NCBI GenBank assembly: GCA_922989275.2
Contig: OV277862.1
Location: 50,245,786 to 50,309,785 of the forward strand
Reading direction: 5' to 3'
DNA length: 64,000 nt
DNA from: Gari tellinella
Lineage: Eukaryota; Mollusca; Bivalvia; Cardiida; Psammobiidae
The notes under the pieces are model-generated. The model saw nothing but the letters and a program-made list of their open reading frames with translations. It searched no databases and was not told the origin of the DNA. This document shows positions 1-11,835 of the stretch, one piece after another. Both the position numbers and the translations under genes were made by a program. Position 1 is the stretch's first letter; every line of letters starts with the position of its first letter.

Positions 1-327
1 TAACGCTGAAACACCTTAGTTCGACTTACTCGATGTCGATTTATCGAAATTCAACTAAAGAAAATATGGATGAGTTCGACTAAGATGAGCTTAGGTTATC
101 GAGTTGTGACTGTATTTCTGTCTCCGATAAATAGTAACTGTAGTGTTGTTGTCAAGGTAACACCTTTCTTCAGAATTTCAAGGAAAATAATTAGGTGTGA
201 AGATATGAAACCTTATCTTGCCATGTTGGTTGACGTCCAATTAACAGTACAAGAGAGTACAGCAAATATCCGCGATTACGGTCACTCGATAGAATGCTGA
301 TTTTCTGTTTTTTAATGCTTGTTTATG
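1..327. other. Non-coding stretch, no feature recognised
   Basis: AT-rich sequence with several TCGACTTA / TAAGTCGA-like words but no convincing ORF, RNA gene or terminal repeat. Confidence 0.4.
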
Positions 328-405
328 CTTAAAGCAGGGTGTAAGTGAAGCAGAAAGCTCATTCATGAGCTTTCTGCTTTACTTCCATCCTACTTTAAGT
401 TGCAA
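328..405. repeat. Core B hairpin, solo copy
   Basis: An imperfect palindrome running from CTTAAAGCAGGG to CCTACTTTAAG, with GCAGAAAGCTC / GAGCTTTCTGC as its inner stem. The same hairpin is found inside several MITE types in this window. I see no convincing flanking terminal repeats here, so it is a solo core or a decayed element. Confidence 0.7.
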
Positions 406-821
406 CATGTATTAACACCATTAATTAGTATTCTGTCAATTGTTCGTAAAAGTGGGAGTTTACAGCTAATTTGCCTGAAGTATACTGTATTTGATACATA
501 GGGCCAATGACAACAACGACAAAATTGATTCTTTGGATAACCAAACAACAAATTAAATAGTCCAAGCTTTGCACAGTCGGCGATGAGTACCATATCGATG
601 TTTTAATGGTTCAAATTATGATGTACATCCTCTTATATATATGCAGGACTAGAGCTGAGAGCGAGTAAAACTGAACATTTCTAATCTTTAAATGGTCGGC
701 GATAAGTACTACATGTATTTCCATGCCTGTTTATCGTTCCAATTAAAAGGTATGACAAAGAATGTATTGCTAAGAAATTGTGCGTAAACTACGGAAGCCC
801 ATTGAGGCCCTTTTAAGATAG

Positions 822-995
822 AAGTTAGGAGGCATTAATTCGAACTTAGTTCTAACTCTTAAGTTCGAATTGTTGATCTAACTTCTAACTTCTGAGTTCG
901 AATTGTTGCCTGGGAACATCTAAAATCTAAGACCAAAGTTCTAAGTTCTAACATCTAAGTTCTAACTTCTAACTTCTAAGTTCGAATTTTTTCCA
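822..995. repeat. Degenerate short tandem repeat (TTCTAAC / AAGTTCGAATT)
   Basis: Words such as TTCTAACTTCTAAGTTCGAA recur many times with a period near 10-11 bp, with point changes between units. This is an old simple tandem array; no coding content is seen. Confidence 0.7.
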
Positions 996-2084
996 ACTGA
1001 ACATTTACAAACTGTTTCTTATTTATACGGTTTCTTAAAGATATCAAGATGACAAATACTAAGCTGATTTGGATATTTATTAAAGCTTTCAACATTGGAG
1101 ATCGAATTAATCAACGTTATTGTTGTCGTCGTGTTTTAAACCTCTATCTAGGGTACCGATCGCATGTCAAGAAATAATCAAATTTGAAGAAGCGTTTGGT
1201 TTTACTTTCATTTGGCTTTCAAGACACATCTACTTTAGACGCTGAAACAACATATGTGGGAGGGTACAATAAAACACTTTACTTTATTTGTTGCAATATA
1301 CAAACAATTTTGTTAAGGAAAAATGCCGAAAACCCTCTACCCGGAGTACCAATAACCGGAAGGATACCTCATAACCGGTCATTGGCCTCGTAGAAATGGA
1401 ATCTCTAGAAACTGAGCTAACGCACATGCAATTTTATGCTGTAAACTTTGACGACGTCGACCTTTGAAACAAATACAAATATAATCGCTGAAAAGGTTAC
1501 ATCGTTCGCACTCAGCTGGCTAATCGTTCATTGGATTTAGAATATAAAATTCAAACTATAAATATGAGTTTCAAAGGAGGAGACAATTAATAAAGTGAGA
1601 ACTAAGTTAAATCTTTTAGCACCTTGTTTTTTTAGATTTATATTATGGTTTGAACTCAAGTTTTATACAGTCTTTACAAGATAGATCTATAGCGGAACAT
1701 AAATTCGATACAATGCATGTAAAATTAGTCTGTTTGACTCTTCAAAGTGGAACGTATATAATAAATAAGTCACTATACAGTAATGCAAGGCCTCTCCTAG
1801 GATTATATTGGCACTCAAGCTAAAGCCCTGTCTGGTGCCAAATATAACCTTAAAGTTAGTCGAACTAATAACGACTATAGGCCCCCCTTAACGCCGTGTA
1901 GTAACTGTATACAACCGTATACATATTTTCGGGTTTCGAGTTTTAATATGCTCTATAGGGCAATGGAAAACTGACGGTACCATCGCTCCCGACGGCTATC
2001 GAACTAAACACCGTACAGTTACTTATATGTGAACAGCAATCGTGAATATTTAGTATTTCTAGACATAGAATAAAACATTATTTT
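996..2084. other. Non-coding stretch, no clear element
   Basis: No protein-like ORF. The part near 1790-2040 holds short inverted words (TGGCACTC / TGGTGCCA; GTATAC twice) that could be remnants of an old inverted-repeat element, but I cannot define its ends. Confidence 0.35.
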
Positions 2085-2092
2085 AACCCTTT

Positions 2093-2459
2093 GGTGCAAA
2101 ATAATTCGTGAGTTTTTTCCCCTTCACCGCTATATTGTCGTCTGCTTCAATATTATTGTCTGGACGATCGTTTTGAAGTTAATTTTAACCCCTTACCTGA
2201 TAGCCTATTTCTAGTACTTAAGATAGGTGACTACTTAAAGCCTGCTTTAAGCTATCATGTGCTATAACATAGAAAATATTCCCTATAATACATATTCATT
2301 ACTGATTAAATTGGAACTATATTCTTCAGCGGAAGAATAAATCATATCCGCTAAAAGGCGCTTCTATTGGGGAAAGGGTTAAGGTACTGCCAGTATGATT
2401 TAACTAGTATGGAAACGAGTGACAAACAGTTTGGACCACTTTAGCGTTAAAAGGGTTAA
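2093..2459. mobile_element. TTAA-flanked MITE (asymmetric core A subtype), split by another TTAA MITE
   Basis: The outer element runs from TTAACCCTTTGG at 2093 to AAAAGGGTTAA at 2459. It carries the GTCGTCTGC motif and half of a core A arm (GACAAACAGTTTGG at 2420-2433). The middle is interrupted by a second element at 2185-2392. TTAA flanks and terminal CCC/GGG suggest piggyBac-type mobilisation; that is inference from target site and termini. Confidence 0.75.
2185..2392. mobile_element. Nested TTAA-flanked MITE, core B subtype
   Basis: It begins TTAACCCCTTACC and ends GGGAAAGGGTTAA, with TTAA on both sides. The centre has half of a core B hairpin (ACTTAAAGCCTGCTTTAAGCTATCAT). Removing it and one TTAA joins the two halves of the surrounding element, which shows insertion at TTAA. 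Confidence 0.8.
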
Positions 2460-2804
2460 CATTGAACACATGTCTGTATTATTCAGATTTTATTTTATTT
2501 CAAATGATCGTAATCAAAATTCGAAAGTATAATCAATCATAGTTGAAACAAATATGAGTAAATGGTCCATATGGACATAATATAATAGCTACATTTGTAA
2601 GGCTGAAAACAATTTTCATCAATCGATAGTAAAATATGGTACCAGGGGGGAAGACAATAGTTTTACCGTTTAAACAATATCGAGTATACCGCAACGTCAA
2701 TGAAATAAAATAATCTAAAATGACGAAAGTATGAAAATGTTTACAATTTGAGTGACAAACAGTTGTTGAGCCTGTCAGATGCCGAGCTACTCGGTGTGTG
2801 ATTT

Positions 2805-3072
2805 GGCTTCAAACAGTTTTCAAGGGACTTACGATGTTTAACCAAACTTCGTACGACAAATATTGTCGTATGTCAGATTCTACAATTTTTAATTATTGTT
2901 TATTTATCCATCTAATCCTGTCGTTGAACATTATTTTGGAATCGTTTTCTCAAGACGACTCAAAAGAGATGTCACAATCTAGGATTCGATGCAGAAATGA
3001 GAAAATTAAATGTATTTTTAAGGTTTGACTTAAGACCGTTTTTGTCATACGAAGTATTATGAAACGAGGCCA
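2805..3072. mobile_element. GGGCCCGTTTCATAAA-type inverted-repeat element, decayed
   Basis: It carries the family's hallmarks: CTTCGTACGACAAAT near the left end, a central GAATCG ... CGAC hairpin flanked by TAATCCTGTC and GGATT, and TACGAAGTATTATGAAACG at the right end. The left terminal bases are degraded. Better copies lie at 51047 and 56690. Confidence 0.6.
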
Positions 3073-3432
3073 AATCATTTAGCTCAAACATGTTCATATT
3101 TTTGGAAATCTGTTGTATACAGACAATTCTTTATTGACGTCTTCTTCGCTGTATACAAAGAATTCCTTATCCAAATGGCTGAGTAATGCTCATATAAAGT
3201 ACATGTACTACAGAAAACTACTTAATTAGATTTCTATATTACATTTGGTATTCAATTAGCTTATAAAGACTGTCTATGGGTCATATATTGAGTAATTATT
3301 AAACAGACGTTTGCCTAAGTTAATGCACATATCAGCACGATACTTGTGTTTCTAGGAAACCAAATCCCTTGTAAACACGAACATTTTTGTTATTAAGATC
3401 GCTGACCATTAGAATAGTTCTAGACAATCCGT

Positions 3433-3512
3433 AGCTTAAAGCATATTGAAAGAAAAGTAGAAAGCTACTATAGGAGCTTTCTGCTTATCTTTCATTCTGC
3501 TCTACGAGTTCG
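3433..3512. repeat. Core B hairpin, solo copy
   Basis: Palindrome from GTAGCTTAAAGCATATTGAAAG to CTTTCATTCTGCTC with stem AGAAAGCT ... AGCTTTCTGC. Outer transposon ends are not recognisable. Confidence 0.6.
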
Positions 3513-3668
3513 CATGATTTCAGCATAAAACAAAATCTCGTGTGAGTTACAAACTCTCGTTTTGGTTGTCGTAGTAACGGAGCTGTACAGTATGTTATCT
3601 TGTTTTGTCGAAGCTCATGACGAAGGGTTTGGAAATCACGGCGCTATGAATTCCCATTAGACCTTACA

Positions 3669-3882
3669 TTAACCCTTAGCCCGCCAAATAAATTGTCGTC
3701 TGCTATATTTCTCGTCTGCTTCAAGTTTCAAAGTGCTTCAAAGTTGCTCAAAATTGCTGAAAATGTTGTCCGAGTGTCAAACAGCTTGGATCCGGATGAG
3801 ACGCCGAGTTACTCGGCGTCTCATCCGGATCCAAGCTGTTTGCATATGGAGCTATAGTCGTGACTGGCAGGCTAAGGGTTAA
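3669..3882. mobile_element. TTAA-flanked MITE with perfect core A hairpin
   Basis: It starts TTAACCCTTAGCCCGCC and ends GGCAGGCTAAGGGTTAA. The core A hairpin (3780-3843) is perfect over its arms, with a GAG/CTC apical triplet and CAGCTTGG / CCAAGCTG at the base. TTAA is present on both sides. Confidence 0.85.
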
Positions 3883-4235
3883 TAAAGCATTTATCCCTAG
3901 TTCTCATCACATACAAATGTATTCCTGTAATACACCGTCATATCTATATATTCGATGACAGTTATAAAGAGACACGTGGGAATATTTTTAACACCGTTTG
4001 TTTAAAAGCGCGAAGTGAATGTTATGTAGTAAAATCCAAGATGTAGCTTTCTGTCCTACTTTCGTGCGACTTAAGCTGCAATCTGCCTCAGAGATTATTC
4101 AAGTTTTTTATCATTTTAAATGGCGTTTATCTCAGGTTCTACAGTATTCCATAGGCAACTTCCATACTCAGCTGTTTTTACCATTATCTTCCAAGTCAAA
4201 TAATAGTTGAACTTTGCAAACAATCTTGATCCAGA

Positions 4236-4497
4236 TCAGATACCGAGTATAGTGGTGATGACATTATTTTTCCCAAAAAACAAGTTTACGCTAAAAACTA
4301 TTATTTCCATTGCAAACAGTTTGGAGCCAGATCAGACGCCGGATGATCCGGCGTCTGATCAGACTTTAAACTGTTTGCCGATCACTTTAAAATAAACATT
4401 CAGAATCGTAAATGAATTGTTATTTTCTACATTTTATTACAATGCGTTTGCGTTTCGTTTGTGTTATGAACGGGAAGGAATAACGTGTTATCAACTG
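4236..4497. mobile_element. CAGTGG-type TA-flanked MITE, diverged
   Basis: It has ends related to GTGG ... TTATTTTTCCC and GGGAAGGAATAAC ... ACTGTA, subterminal GTTTACGCTAAAAACTATTATT and GCGTTTGCG words, and a core A hairpin at about 4313-4377 with the apical sequence GGATGATCC. The outermost bases are mutated. Confidence 0.65.
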
Positions 4498-5193
4498 TAA
4501 CTCGGCGTTTGATTATAATCCACATTGTTTGACATTCATATTGATTTTTCTACAGTCTAAAAAGTCATATTGCAGTTCATGATATAAAAGCAGTCAATAA
4601 TGTTTAGGCACATTATACTATGGTAGAGAAAGGGATTAAATATAATGAAATTCCAACCATTTAACCCATAACATTTCCCCATAACTGTCGAAGCTTCGGC
4701 ATTAGAGGATAATTTCCATGCATGAGACATCCACTATAATTCACAGTTAACTCCATACTGATCGTTCACTCCAAAGAAGACTCGTTTACTGCTTTGAAGA
4801 CATATGATCAATTACATGAAAGTGTTTAAAAAGTAAAGAAGAAGGCAATTTTATCTTGAGCTTTCTTAACATAACCTCCCGTTAAACATCGAAAACATAT
4901 CGTCTTAACAGAAGTCAATTTAGTGTGGTACAATGTATTACTATTTTGAATTTTCTACAATCATATTCTGTGAATTGCTTGTGTGTTGATGGCCTTAGGC
5001 AAATCATACGCTGAATTGAGAACTCAGTGACATTTAACAATGCTCAACATTGCTGGTTACATCAGGGAGGTAGGGCGTAATTCTTTCCCATTTAAACAAA
5101 ACTAAATGCAACTGTGGTGCAACTAAATGTTATAAATAACAGGTTCTTAAAAATGTTGACCCTTTGCAATAATCTGAGTAGCAGAACAGTTGG

Positions 5194-5568
5194 AGCCTGG
5201 CCCAAAGGTTATAAAGAGTTTGAGTTGTGTCTGAGATCATTCTTAACCCCTTCACTGCCATGACGTCATCAAATTTAAACCATTGTCGTCTGCTTCAATT
5301 TCTAAAAAACAATTGTTTGGTATTTTGACTTAAGAAATATTGAAATGAGTGTCAAACAGATTGGGTCCTGATCAGAGGCCGCTTAACGCGGCATCTTATC
5401 AGGAGCCAAACTGTTTGCAAAATACTCTTGTGCTCGGGGTAAGGCAGTAAAGGGGTTAAGCATTTGATTGGTCAGTTTTAGGCTTTTGCTGGCTCAAATC
5501 TGACCAGTCAAAGGCTTGGGAACAATCTCAAACGCAACGCAATCTTTATAACATTGAGGTCTGGTCAG
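5194..5568. mobile_element. GATTGGTCAG palindrome element (family D), split by a TTAA MITE
   Basis: Left arm GGTTATAAAGAG ... GAGATCATTC and right arm AATCTCAAACG ... CTTTATAACATTG are inverted repeats; the centre reads CATTTGATTGGTCAG ... CTGACCAGTCAAA. A TTAA-flanked element at 5243-5459 sits inside the left arm at a TTAA. Confidence 0.75.
5243..5459. mobile_element. TTAA-flanked MITE, canonical core A subtype, nested
   Basis: It begins TTAACCCCTTCACTGCC followed by ATGACGTCATC and GTCGTCTGCTTC, and ends AAGGCAGTAAAGGGGTTAA. The core A hairpin is at about 5354-5418. The host palindrome reads through if the element and one TTAA are removed. Confidence 0.88.
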
Positions 5569-6692
5569 ACAATTTCCTATATAGCAAGGACTGGTATTTC
5601 AAGGCGCCGGGCTGTTTAAGGGACATTTATCAGACATTGAGTGTTACATGTAAGAAATAGTAAAAGTCCCCTGTTTTGACCACTCTGGTGTCGTATTACC
5701 TTTAAAACTGCAAAACTGGTGTGTTTTTATATTCAAATATTTGACAGTCTGTTCTATAAATTAACAAAATCTACATCACCAAAAGAAACGTTTCCACGGC
5801 TATTTAACCAATACATTACACCTCATTAAACACTCCGTAGTCCAGTTACATGACTAGATAGATGCCTTCTCCAAATGCTGTCGAGTGATTTATGGCTTTT
5901 CAGTATTTAAAAAAAATCATTAGTTTTATATAATTGGTATTTTATTTAGGGGTGAAGTTAAGGAAAATCACTAACGGTATGTGTCTTATTGTGGTTGAAA
6001 TAACGATAATATTGTTTGAACGCCGGGGTGTTCACAATCAGCTAGACAGTCAAAATGACACACCTATCAGTTAGTGACGTTTACGGCATTTCTTCATTTA
6101 AAAGAAGCGGTATTTTGAACACGCATAACTTTCAAAGTTGGGGTGGAATTTCATGCGGTTTAAAGCAGATAACGTAAATTATCTTCTCGAGGGATACGTG
6201 TCTCTGATGTTTGATGCATTGTTCCAACTGTGTAAAACAAAGCGTTATGTAAAAATATGTCGAATTTAGACGGTTTAACAACTTTGATGTTACATAACAA
6301 AAGTTTGAAAGCGTATTTTGAAAGTATGGGACATTGATCCCTAGATATCATACTGAAGCGTATTTCAGCAAGTTTTCAGCAAGTTACAAATAAAGACGGC
6401 TTTGAAATCGTTGTTTGATTTTTTTCATTTGTCTTAATCGAAAATTTGTCTTAAAATCGAAATAGAATAAAATACTTTTTAATAGCATATTATGGACAGG
6501 TGTATGTAACTTAAACCCCTTTGGTTTGAAAAGGGGGATTATATAAATCATGAAAATAAATTGGAAACCCCGCTTGTAGTATTAAACCACTGTTGACACT
6601 TTAAGCAAACACTAATAATATTGAATTTTTATTTGTATTCTATTTAATTGGCACTTTATCCTTCTGCACTCAACCGGCGAATTTGTGATAAC

Positions 6693-6812
6693 TGGGCCCA
6701 AGGTTAAAAAGTGTTTGAGATACGTTTGAGATCATTCTCAAATCGGACAACTTAAAAGCTTGAGAATGATCTAGCACTCATCTCAAACACTTTGTAACAA
6801 TGGGACCCGTTG
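6693..6812. repeat. Family D palindrome, diverged
   Basis: Left GGGCCCAAGGTT ... GTTTGAGATCATTCTCAA and right TTGAGAATGATCT ... CTCAAACACTTTGTAAC ... GGGACCC are inverted. The GATTGG centre is lost. Confidence 0.6.
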
Positions 6813-6976
6813 CAAACATGTGTCTAGGCGATACTATTAATTACGGAATACTAACTGTTTGGAATTCAAAGATATTAACCGAAAGCAAATGCAGAAGAAT
6901 GAGCCCAAAAATGTTGTTGCAGATGACAAAATATGGCGGACGACAGTTTCATGTTGTGCTAAATTTTAACACATTC

Positions 6977-7219
6977 AACCCTAGCGACGAGTATACTCGT
7001 CATTTACAAACAGTGTACCTGCTATGAATACACTTGTCATATGCAAACAGTGTAGACCCTGATCAGAGGGCTCCTGAAGGAGCCCTCTGATCAGGGTCTA
7101 CACTGTTTGTCATTTTGAAATATATTGTTAAAATCAACCCTAAATAGTCAAAAATGGACTAGACTTATTTTGAAATTGGAATTGTCCATTAAAAGGTTCA
7201 GTGGTGAATGAGTTAAGCA
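6977..7219. mobile_element. TTAA-type MITE with core C hairpin
   Basis: A near-perfect hairpin at 7043-7110 (AAACAGTGTAGACCCTGATC / GATCAGGGTCTACACTGTTT, with GGGCTCC tip) lies in an element ending ATGAGTTAA. The same 3' half (AAATGGACTA ... GGAATTGTCCAT) recurs at 42450-42700. Confidence 0.65.
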
Positions 7220-7369
7220 AGATTGACAGCCTCCCAGTTGCATTGACAAACAGTGAAATTGATTCAGGTAATCTTTGCTGACATTTCCAAATGCAAAATC
7301 TTTCGTTTCACAGCATATTAAGATTCAGGCATTGTTAAAACATGTACCATTTTCTGTTGCAGTGGATAA

Positions 7370-7596
7370 GACGCTATTCTGTCCCGTTTAAACGGAAACG
7401 AAGTTCAAAGGCAGTGTAATAATTTGTTGAAAATTACATTTTTTGAAATTTCTTACAGTCTATTTTCATCTGACTGGCGAATAATCTGTATTCTGATCAA
7501 ACGCCGGGCTACCTGGCGGCTAATATTGCTCCAAATTGTTCGAAATTGTTTAAGCGTTAACGCATTTACTGGAACACAATAGCGTATTCTCCACTG
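7370..7596. mobile_element. CAGTGG-type MITE, diverged copy
   Basis: It begins CAGTGGATAAGACGCTATTC and ends GCGTATTCTCCACTG followed by TA. Central core A arms (GATCAAACGCCGGGC ... CCTGGCGGCT) are decayed. Confidence 0.7.
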
Positions 7597-7658
7597 TAAG
7601 CTTTAAGCATTTATGCAAAGAAGCTTTATAAGGAGAATCTTGTTTTCTAAACATTGTA

Positions 7659-7904
7659 CAGTGGAGAATCTGTTATTCTTTCCCTTTTAAACACAAACGT
7701 ACGCAAACGCAAAGCACTAAAACGTAGAAAAGTACAACTTTTTGACAATTCTGATAATTCTTGTTTATCTTGGTGGCAAACAGTTTGGAGCCTGATCAGA
7801 CGCCGGGTTACCCGGCGTCTGATCTGGCTCCAAACTGTTTGCACTGCAAATAATAGTTTTAGCGTAAACGCGTTTATTGGGAAAGAATAACAGATTCTCC
7901 ACTG
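7659..7904. mobile_element. CAGTGG-type TA-flanked MITE, well preserved
   Basis: A 246-bp element flanked by TA on each side. The left end is CAGTGGAGAATCTGTTATTC and the right end its complement. Subterminal words GTTTAAACGCAAACGTACGC and GCGTAAACGCG flank a core A hairpin with GGG/CCC tip. A TA target and CAGT termini fit the Tc1/mariner superfamily by inference; it encodes no protein. Confidence 0.92.
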
Positions 7905-8071
7905 TACATGTCTGTTTCTGTGCAAGTAGCTGTAACGTCTGCATTTGACTGTACATATTTCAAATCCAGCCATTGCTTAAACCAATGTTTTTGCATTTTA
8001 CTCGTTTTTGGCATATTCCGCAATCTTTATTCAGCTTTTCCATTGCTTCTTACACTGCGTGTGGGCGACTT

Positions 8072-8286
8072 TTAACCCTTTCAGCACCGAAGTCGCATAA
8101 AGTCGACGTGGCAAACAGTTTGAAGCCTGGATCCACACTGTTTGACTCTCGTATCGAAAATTTATTAAGTCATACAACCGTAAATCTTACTTTTAAACGA
8201 TATTGCAGACACAATATTAAAGTAAACGACATTATATTGGTGAAGGCGTAAAAATCTCAAGATAAATTTGGTGCCGAACGGGTTAA
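8072..8286. mobile_element. TTAA-flanked MITE, asymmetric subtype, core A tip deleted
   Basis: It starts TTAACCCTTTCAGCACCG and ends CCGAACGGGTTAA. The hairpin at 8111-8144 keeps only its basal arms (CAAACAGTTTGAAGCC ... ACACTGTTTG); the GACGCC tip is missing. It carries the subtype's 3' half with ACGATATTGCAGACA. Confidence 0.75.
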
Positions 8287-8332
8287 TTTGCATTGAACAC
8301 TTTGCTCCGTGTGCAATAGTGCAGATCACCTA

Positions 8333-8578
8333 CAGTGGAGAATCTGTTATTCTTTCCCGTTTAAACGCAAACGTACGCAAACGCAAAACACTAAAACGTA
8401 CAAAAGTACAACTTTTTGACAATTCTGATAATTCTTGTTTATCTTGGTGGCAAACAGTTTGGAGCCTGATCAGACGCCGGGTTACCCGGCGTCTGATCTG
8501 GCTCCAAACTGTTTGTACTGCAAATAATATTTTTAGCGTAAACGCGTTTATTGGCAAAGAATAACAGATTCTCCACTG
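8333..8578. mobile_element. CAGTGG-type TA-flanked MITE, well preserved
   Basis: A 246-bp copy, same orientation and nearly identical to that at 7659, flanked by TA on both sides. The core A hairpin has a GGG/CCC tip. Confidence 0.92.
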
Positions 8579-8607
8579 TATATCCAACTGTGATTAGAGA
8601 AGGATAC

Positions 8608-8682
8608 TGCTTAAAACAAGATGACTGTAAAGCAGAAAGAAAGCTCCTTTATAAGCTTTCTTTTTTATATTCATATTGAATA
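8608..8682. repeat. Core B hairpin, solo
   Basis: TAAAGCAGAAAGAAAGCTCC ... AAGCTTTCTTTTTTATATTC is an imperfect hairpin of the core B type with a short stem. Confidence 0.5.
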
Positions 8683-8930
8683 AGCTGGCACCTGCTTTCA
8701 AAACCATAAATGAATATCGATGTATAACACTTATGTGCAGGAGTAGGTACAATGTAGATATGGCTTCTAAAGAGGAAAGGGTTAATAATACAAATCAAAC
8801 CACGTTTCCTCCAACTCGTATACGTAGATGTTACCCCTATTTCAAACATACATGTAAAACGCCGCTTAGTGACATGTTAACTTTGTAACGCGACTAAATT
8901 CGACTTAAGCATGCACGTCTTATCGATATA

Positions 8931-9057
8931 CAACAGTGTGTAACCATGATCTATGCTTATAAAGAGTGGGTAACATTTAACCATATGGCGTATCTAGATT
9001 TCAGACTCTACTCATATGCTTTATAAGCATAGAGCTTGGTTACACACTGTTTGACAC
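8931..9057. repeat. Distinct palindrome, CAGTGTGTAACC type
   Basis: Arms CAGTGTGTAACCATGATCTA and CTTGGTTACACACTG, continued by TGCTTATAAAG / CTTTATAAGCA, enclose a ~65-nt loop. Its base ends in CTGTTTGACA like core A, but the stem sequence is different. Confidence 0.6.
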
Positions 9058-9060
9058 ACA

Positions 9061-10140
9061 TCTTTAAGTATCTTTCATCATCAATGAATAGATCTAAATT
9101 TAACCAATTTTGCAGTCGCCAATTTTAAAGTAGACACTATTACGACAGGATAAGGGTTTTACATAAGTAACAATGTATATTAAAGTAATAATAGTATACG
9201 TTAAATAATTTATGTATTTTAATTAATACTAACATATTTTAAGGAATTTAAGACGAATGTCAAACATTTGGGGTCAAGATCAGTCTCCACGTTACGTTAT
9301 CTGGATTCTGCTTGAAGACTGCTTCAATATTGTTGTCTGCAAGAGCGTTTTAAAGTTAAATTGAATGTTGTAGGACTTAAGAAATATATCGATTCGAGTG
9401 TCAAACAATTTAGATTCTAAATAAAGTGTTTCAAGTAGTGTAATTCGGTCACAGTACATGACACTCTAACACAAATTTTATAATAGTGACAATATATAGC
9501 ACGAAGCTACAATAAATACTGCTGATAACGACAGAATTTGCAGAATGAAACTGCTTAGATGGTTTTAAATCTTTTTAAATGCCTATCATTTGAAGTTTTA
9601 ATTGTTTCATTTTGCTATCAGTAGTACTACTCAAAGTTTGCTGAGCCCCAATGGCAAAACCTCAACAGGTACCAATGCATTGAACCTATCACTTTCTCAC
9701 CGAATAATTTCGACATATTTGCTCGATTCCTTCAAAATTTGAGATATTATTGCCAAGGGTACATTTAACGGATTCTGGTAACTTTTATACTTTTGTAGGT
9801 CCGTTAGACGAAACTCGGGGAAATTATAAAAATGTGAAATTTCTGAGAACTCACAGATTTTTTCAAATCCATTGAATTCTACATTACATGTATAATTATT
9901 TTAGAGGTTCAGTTCAATTCAAATGAATTGAACCACATATGCTTCACTGTCTGAAGTAAAAAATACTAATACTTCAAACTTGAGAAATAAAAGCAGACGA
10001 TATTAGTTTAAAATTGGTGACGTTGTGGCAGGAAAGGGGTTGAATAGAGGCAATGAACATGAACATTGAGACAGCAAACACGTTTATCACATAACTTGCT
10101 GTCTGGAAGTGGCATAAAGCCATTATATAACTATCGTATT
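9061..10140. other. Remnants of TTAA/core A elements in otherwise featureless DNA
   Basis: Scattered fragments: GTCAAACATTTGGGGTC near 9258, GTCGTCTGC-like TTGTCTGCAAGAG near 9331, and a right end with AAAGCAGACGATATTAG ... GGCAGGAAAGGGG at 9990-10040. No intact element and no convincing ORF. Confidence 0.45.
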
Positions 10141-10204
10141 CCACTAGTGAAATATCGTTTTAGGGCTCCGGCCTAACCTGGTCGTCACTAAACGCTGCAT
10201 GCGT

Positions 10205-10395
10205 TTGACATTGTTATGTGATCAATAGAATCTCACATTCGTGCTCATTAATTATCATTTTTGATACACCCAATGATTAAGGTAATATAACGCTCGCCAA
10301 GGCTCGCGTCATATTATTTTAGTCAACGCGTTGATTAAAAATGATATATAATGAGCACTCATGTAAGATCCTCTATGTAACTAGTCGATCCTCAA
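10205..10395. repeat. Inverted-repeat element, GTGCTCATTA arms
   Basis: The left arm TCACATTCGTGCTCATTA and right arm TAATGAGCACTCATGTAAGA are inverted, with ATCATTTTTGAT / ATTAAAAATGAT continuing inward. The ends outside the arms are unclear, so I cannot assign a transposon class. Confidence 0.55.
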
Positions 10396-10400
10396 TGATA

Positions 10401-10879
10401 CAAGCTTTCTATTTTGAACATGACCATATATCTGACAACGATACATTATGTGAGAGTTCTAGTACAGAAAAGGCTTAGAGCTCTTTAAAATGAAATAGAA
10501 ATAATATAAAGTAAGCATATGTTAAAAGACTTTTGAGCAGTTTTGAAGAGTGGGGTTGGCTACTAGCTGAACATAAATGTATCTAATACTCTGCTATAGA
10601 ATAGCCTGTGCTAACTTAATAAAATATATGTATCTTTATCACGTCATAAGACTCAAATATGTGCATCAGGGTCTTCATATTGATTCAAAACAGGAACAAC
10701 ACTGAGATAATTTAAACCAAACATAGGACATGCAAATGCTTAAAAGCAACTGGGATAATTTACATATCTCTCAGAATATTTAGGGTACCATTTGTTATTT
10801 TTATCTTATACATACAATGGTAAACCCAATCTAAATCAACCCCTTGAAAACAGACAAATATTTGATTAATTAAGCAAGT
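10401..10879. other. Non-coding stretch, nothing recognised
   Basis: AT-rich, no repeat structure or protein-like ORF seen. Confidence 0.35.
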
Positions 10880-11064
10880 GGCTGCTTGAAGCAGGCAGTA
10901 TGGACGTATAACAGAGAGCTCCTACGGAAGCTTTCTACTTCATGTTTATACAGCTTAAAACAACCATCAATGTTTACACAGTATAATAAAATAATTTTGT
11001 TTCGAACGGATGTTTTTTCTGTATTGCATGTTGACAAATCCTTTCCGTGTGCACATTATTCTGT

Positions 11065-11285
11065 TTAACTCTTTGCACGCTGGGTAAATGTTTCGTCTGC
11101 ACAAATTGTCGTCTGCTGATGTAATACAAATATGATTTTAAAATTTCTTTCAAACAGGGTCAGAGTTTTAAACAGTTTAGATCCTGATTAGACGCCGCGC
11201 TAGGCGGCGTCTCATCTGGATCCAAACGGTTTACAAAGGTAATCACTGTGGCACATATATCTACCGCTAGCATGCAAAGAGTTAA
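11065..11285. mobile_element. TTAA-flanked MITE, CTCTTTGCACGCTG subtype
   Basis: It begins TTAACTCTTTGCACGCTGGG and ends AGCATGCAAAGAGTTAA. It carries the GTCGTCTGCTG motif and a core A hairpin at about 11172-11232 with a GCG-CTA-GGC tip. Confidence 0.82.
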
Positions 11286-11416
11286 AAATGCAAAATATGT
11301 CTCTAGATTTGAAGCATTTACTATCCCCTGGTGCAGGACTGTCAAACTATGCGCATTATTAGGACTGTACAGGAAAAAAAACTTCACTGAGATTGCTTGT
11401 ACTTGATTGATATATA

Positions 11417-11657
11417 CAGTGGAGTAAACGTTATTCTTTCCTGTTTAAACGCAAACGAAACGCAACACACTAAAAGGGAGAAAATGACAACATTTTGATA
11501 ATTCTACCTTTTCATTTTAATCAAAGTGGCAAACAATTTGGAGCCTGATCAGACACCGGCTTACCCGGCGTCTGATCTGACTCCAAACTGTTTGCAGTGA
11601 AAATAAACATTTTAGCGTAAATGCGTTTATTGGGAAAGAATAACACATTCTCCGCTG
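11417..11657. mobile_element. CAGTGG-type TA-flanked MITE
   Basis: It starts CAGTGGAGTAAACGTTATTC and ends GAATAACACATTCTCCGCTG, flanked by TA. The core A hairpin has a CCGGCTTACCCGG tip with one arm mismatch. Confidence 0.85.
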
Positions 11658-11835
11658 TAATATCTCCAATGCAAACAGTTTGGAACCAGATTTAAATAGA
11701 TAGGTAAACATTTCAAAAAATTGTTATTTTTCTACATTTTAGTGCAATTAGTGTCGTTTCGTTTCGTTTACCTTAAATCCGAAATGAATGTCTTCTTAAC
11801 CATTCCACAACTGGTTTTTTGGGTTGGTTTTGTTA

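Noticed and set aside
7647..8587. ORFs of 60-108 codons with RRRVTRRLIRLQTV or SLEPDQTPGNPASDQ
   Set aside because: These are translations of the core A hairpin and its MITE flanks. The same peptides recur at more than ten loci and in opposite frames, so they are not genes.
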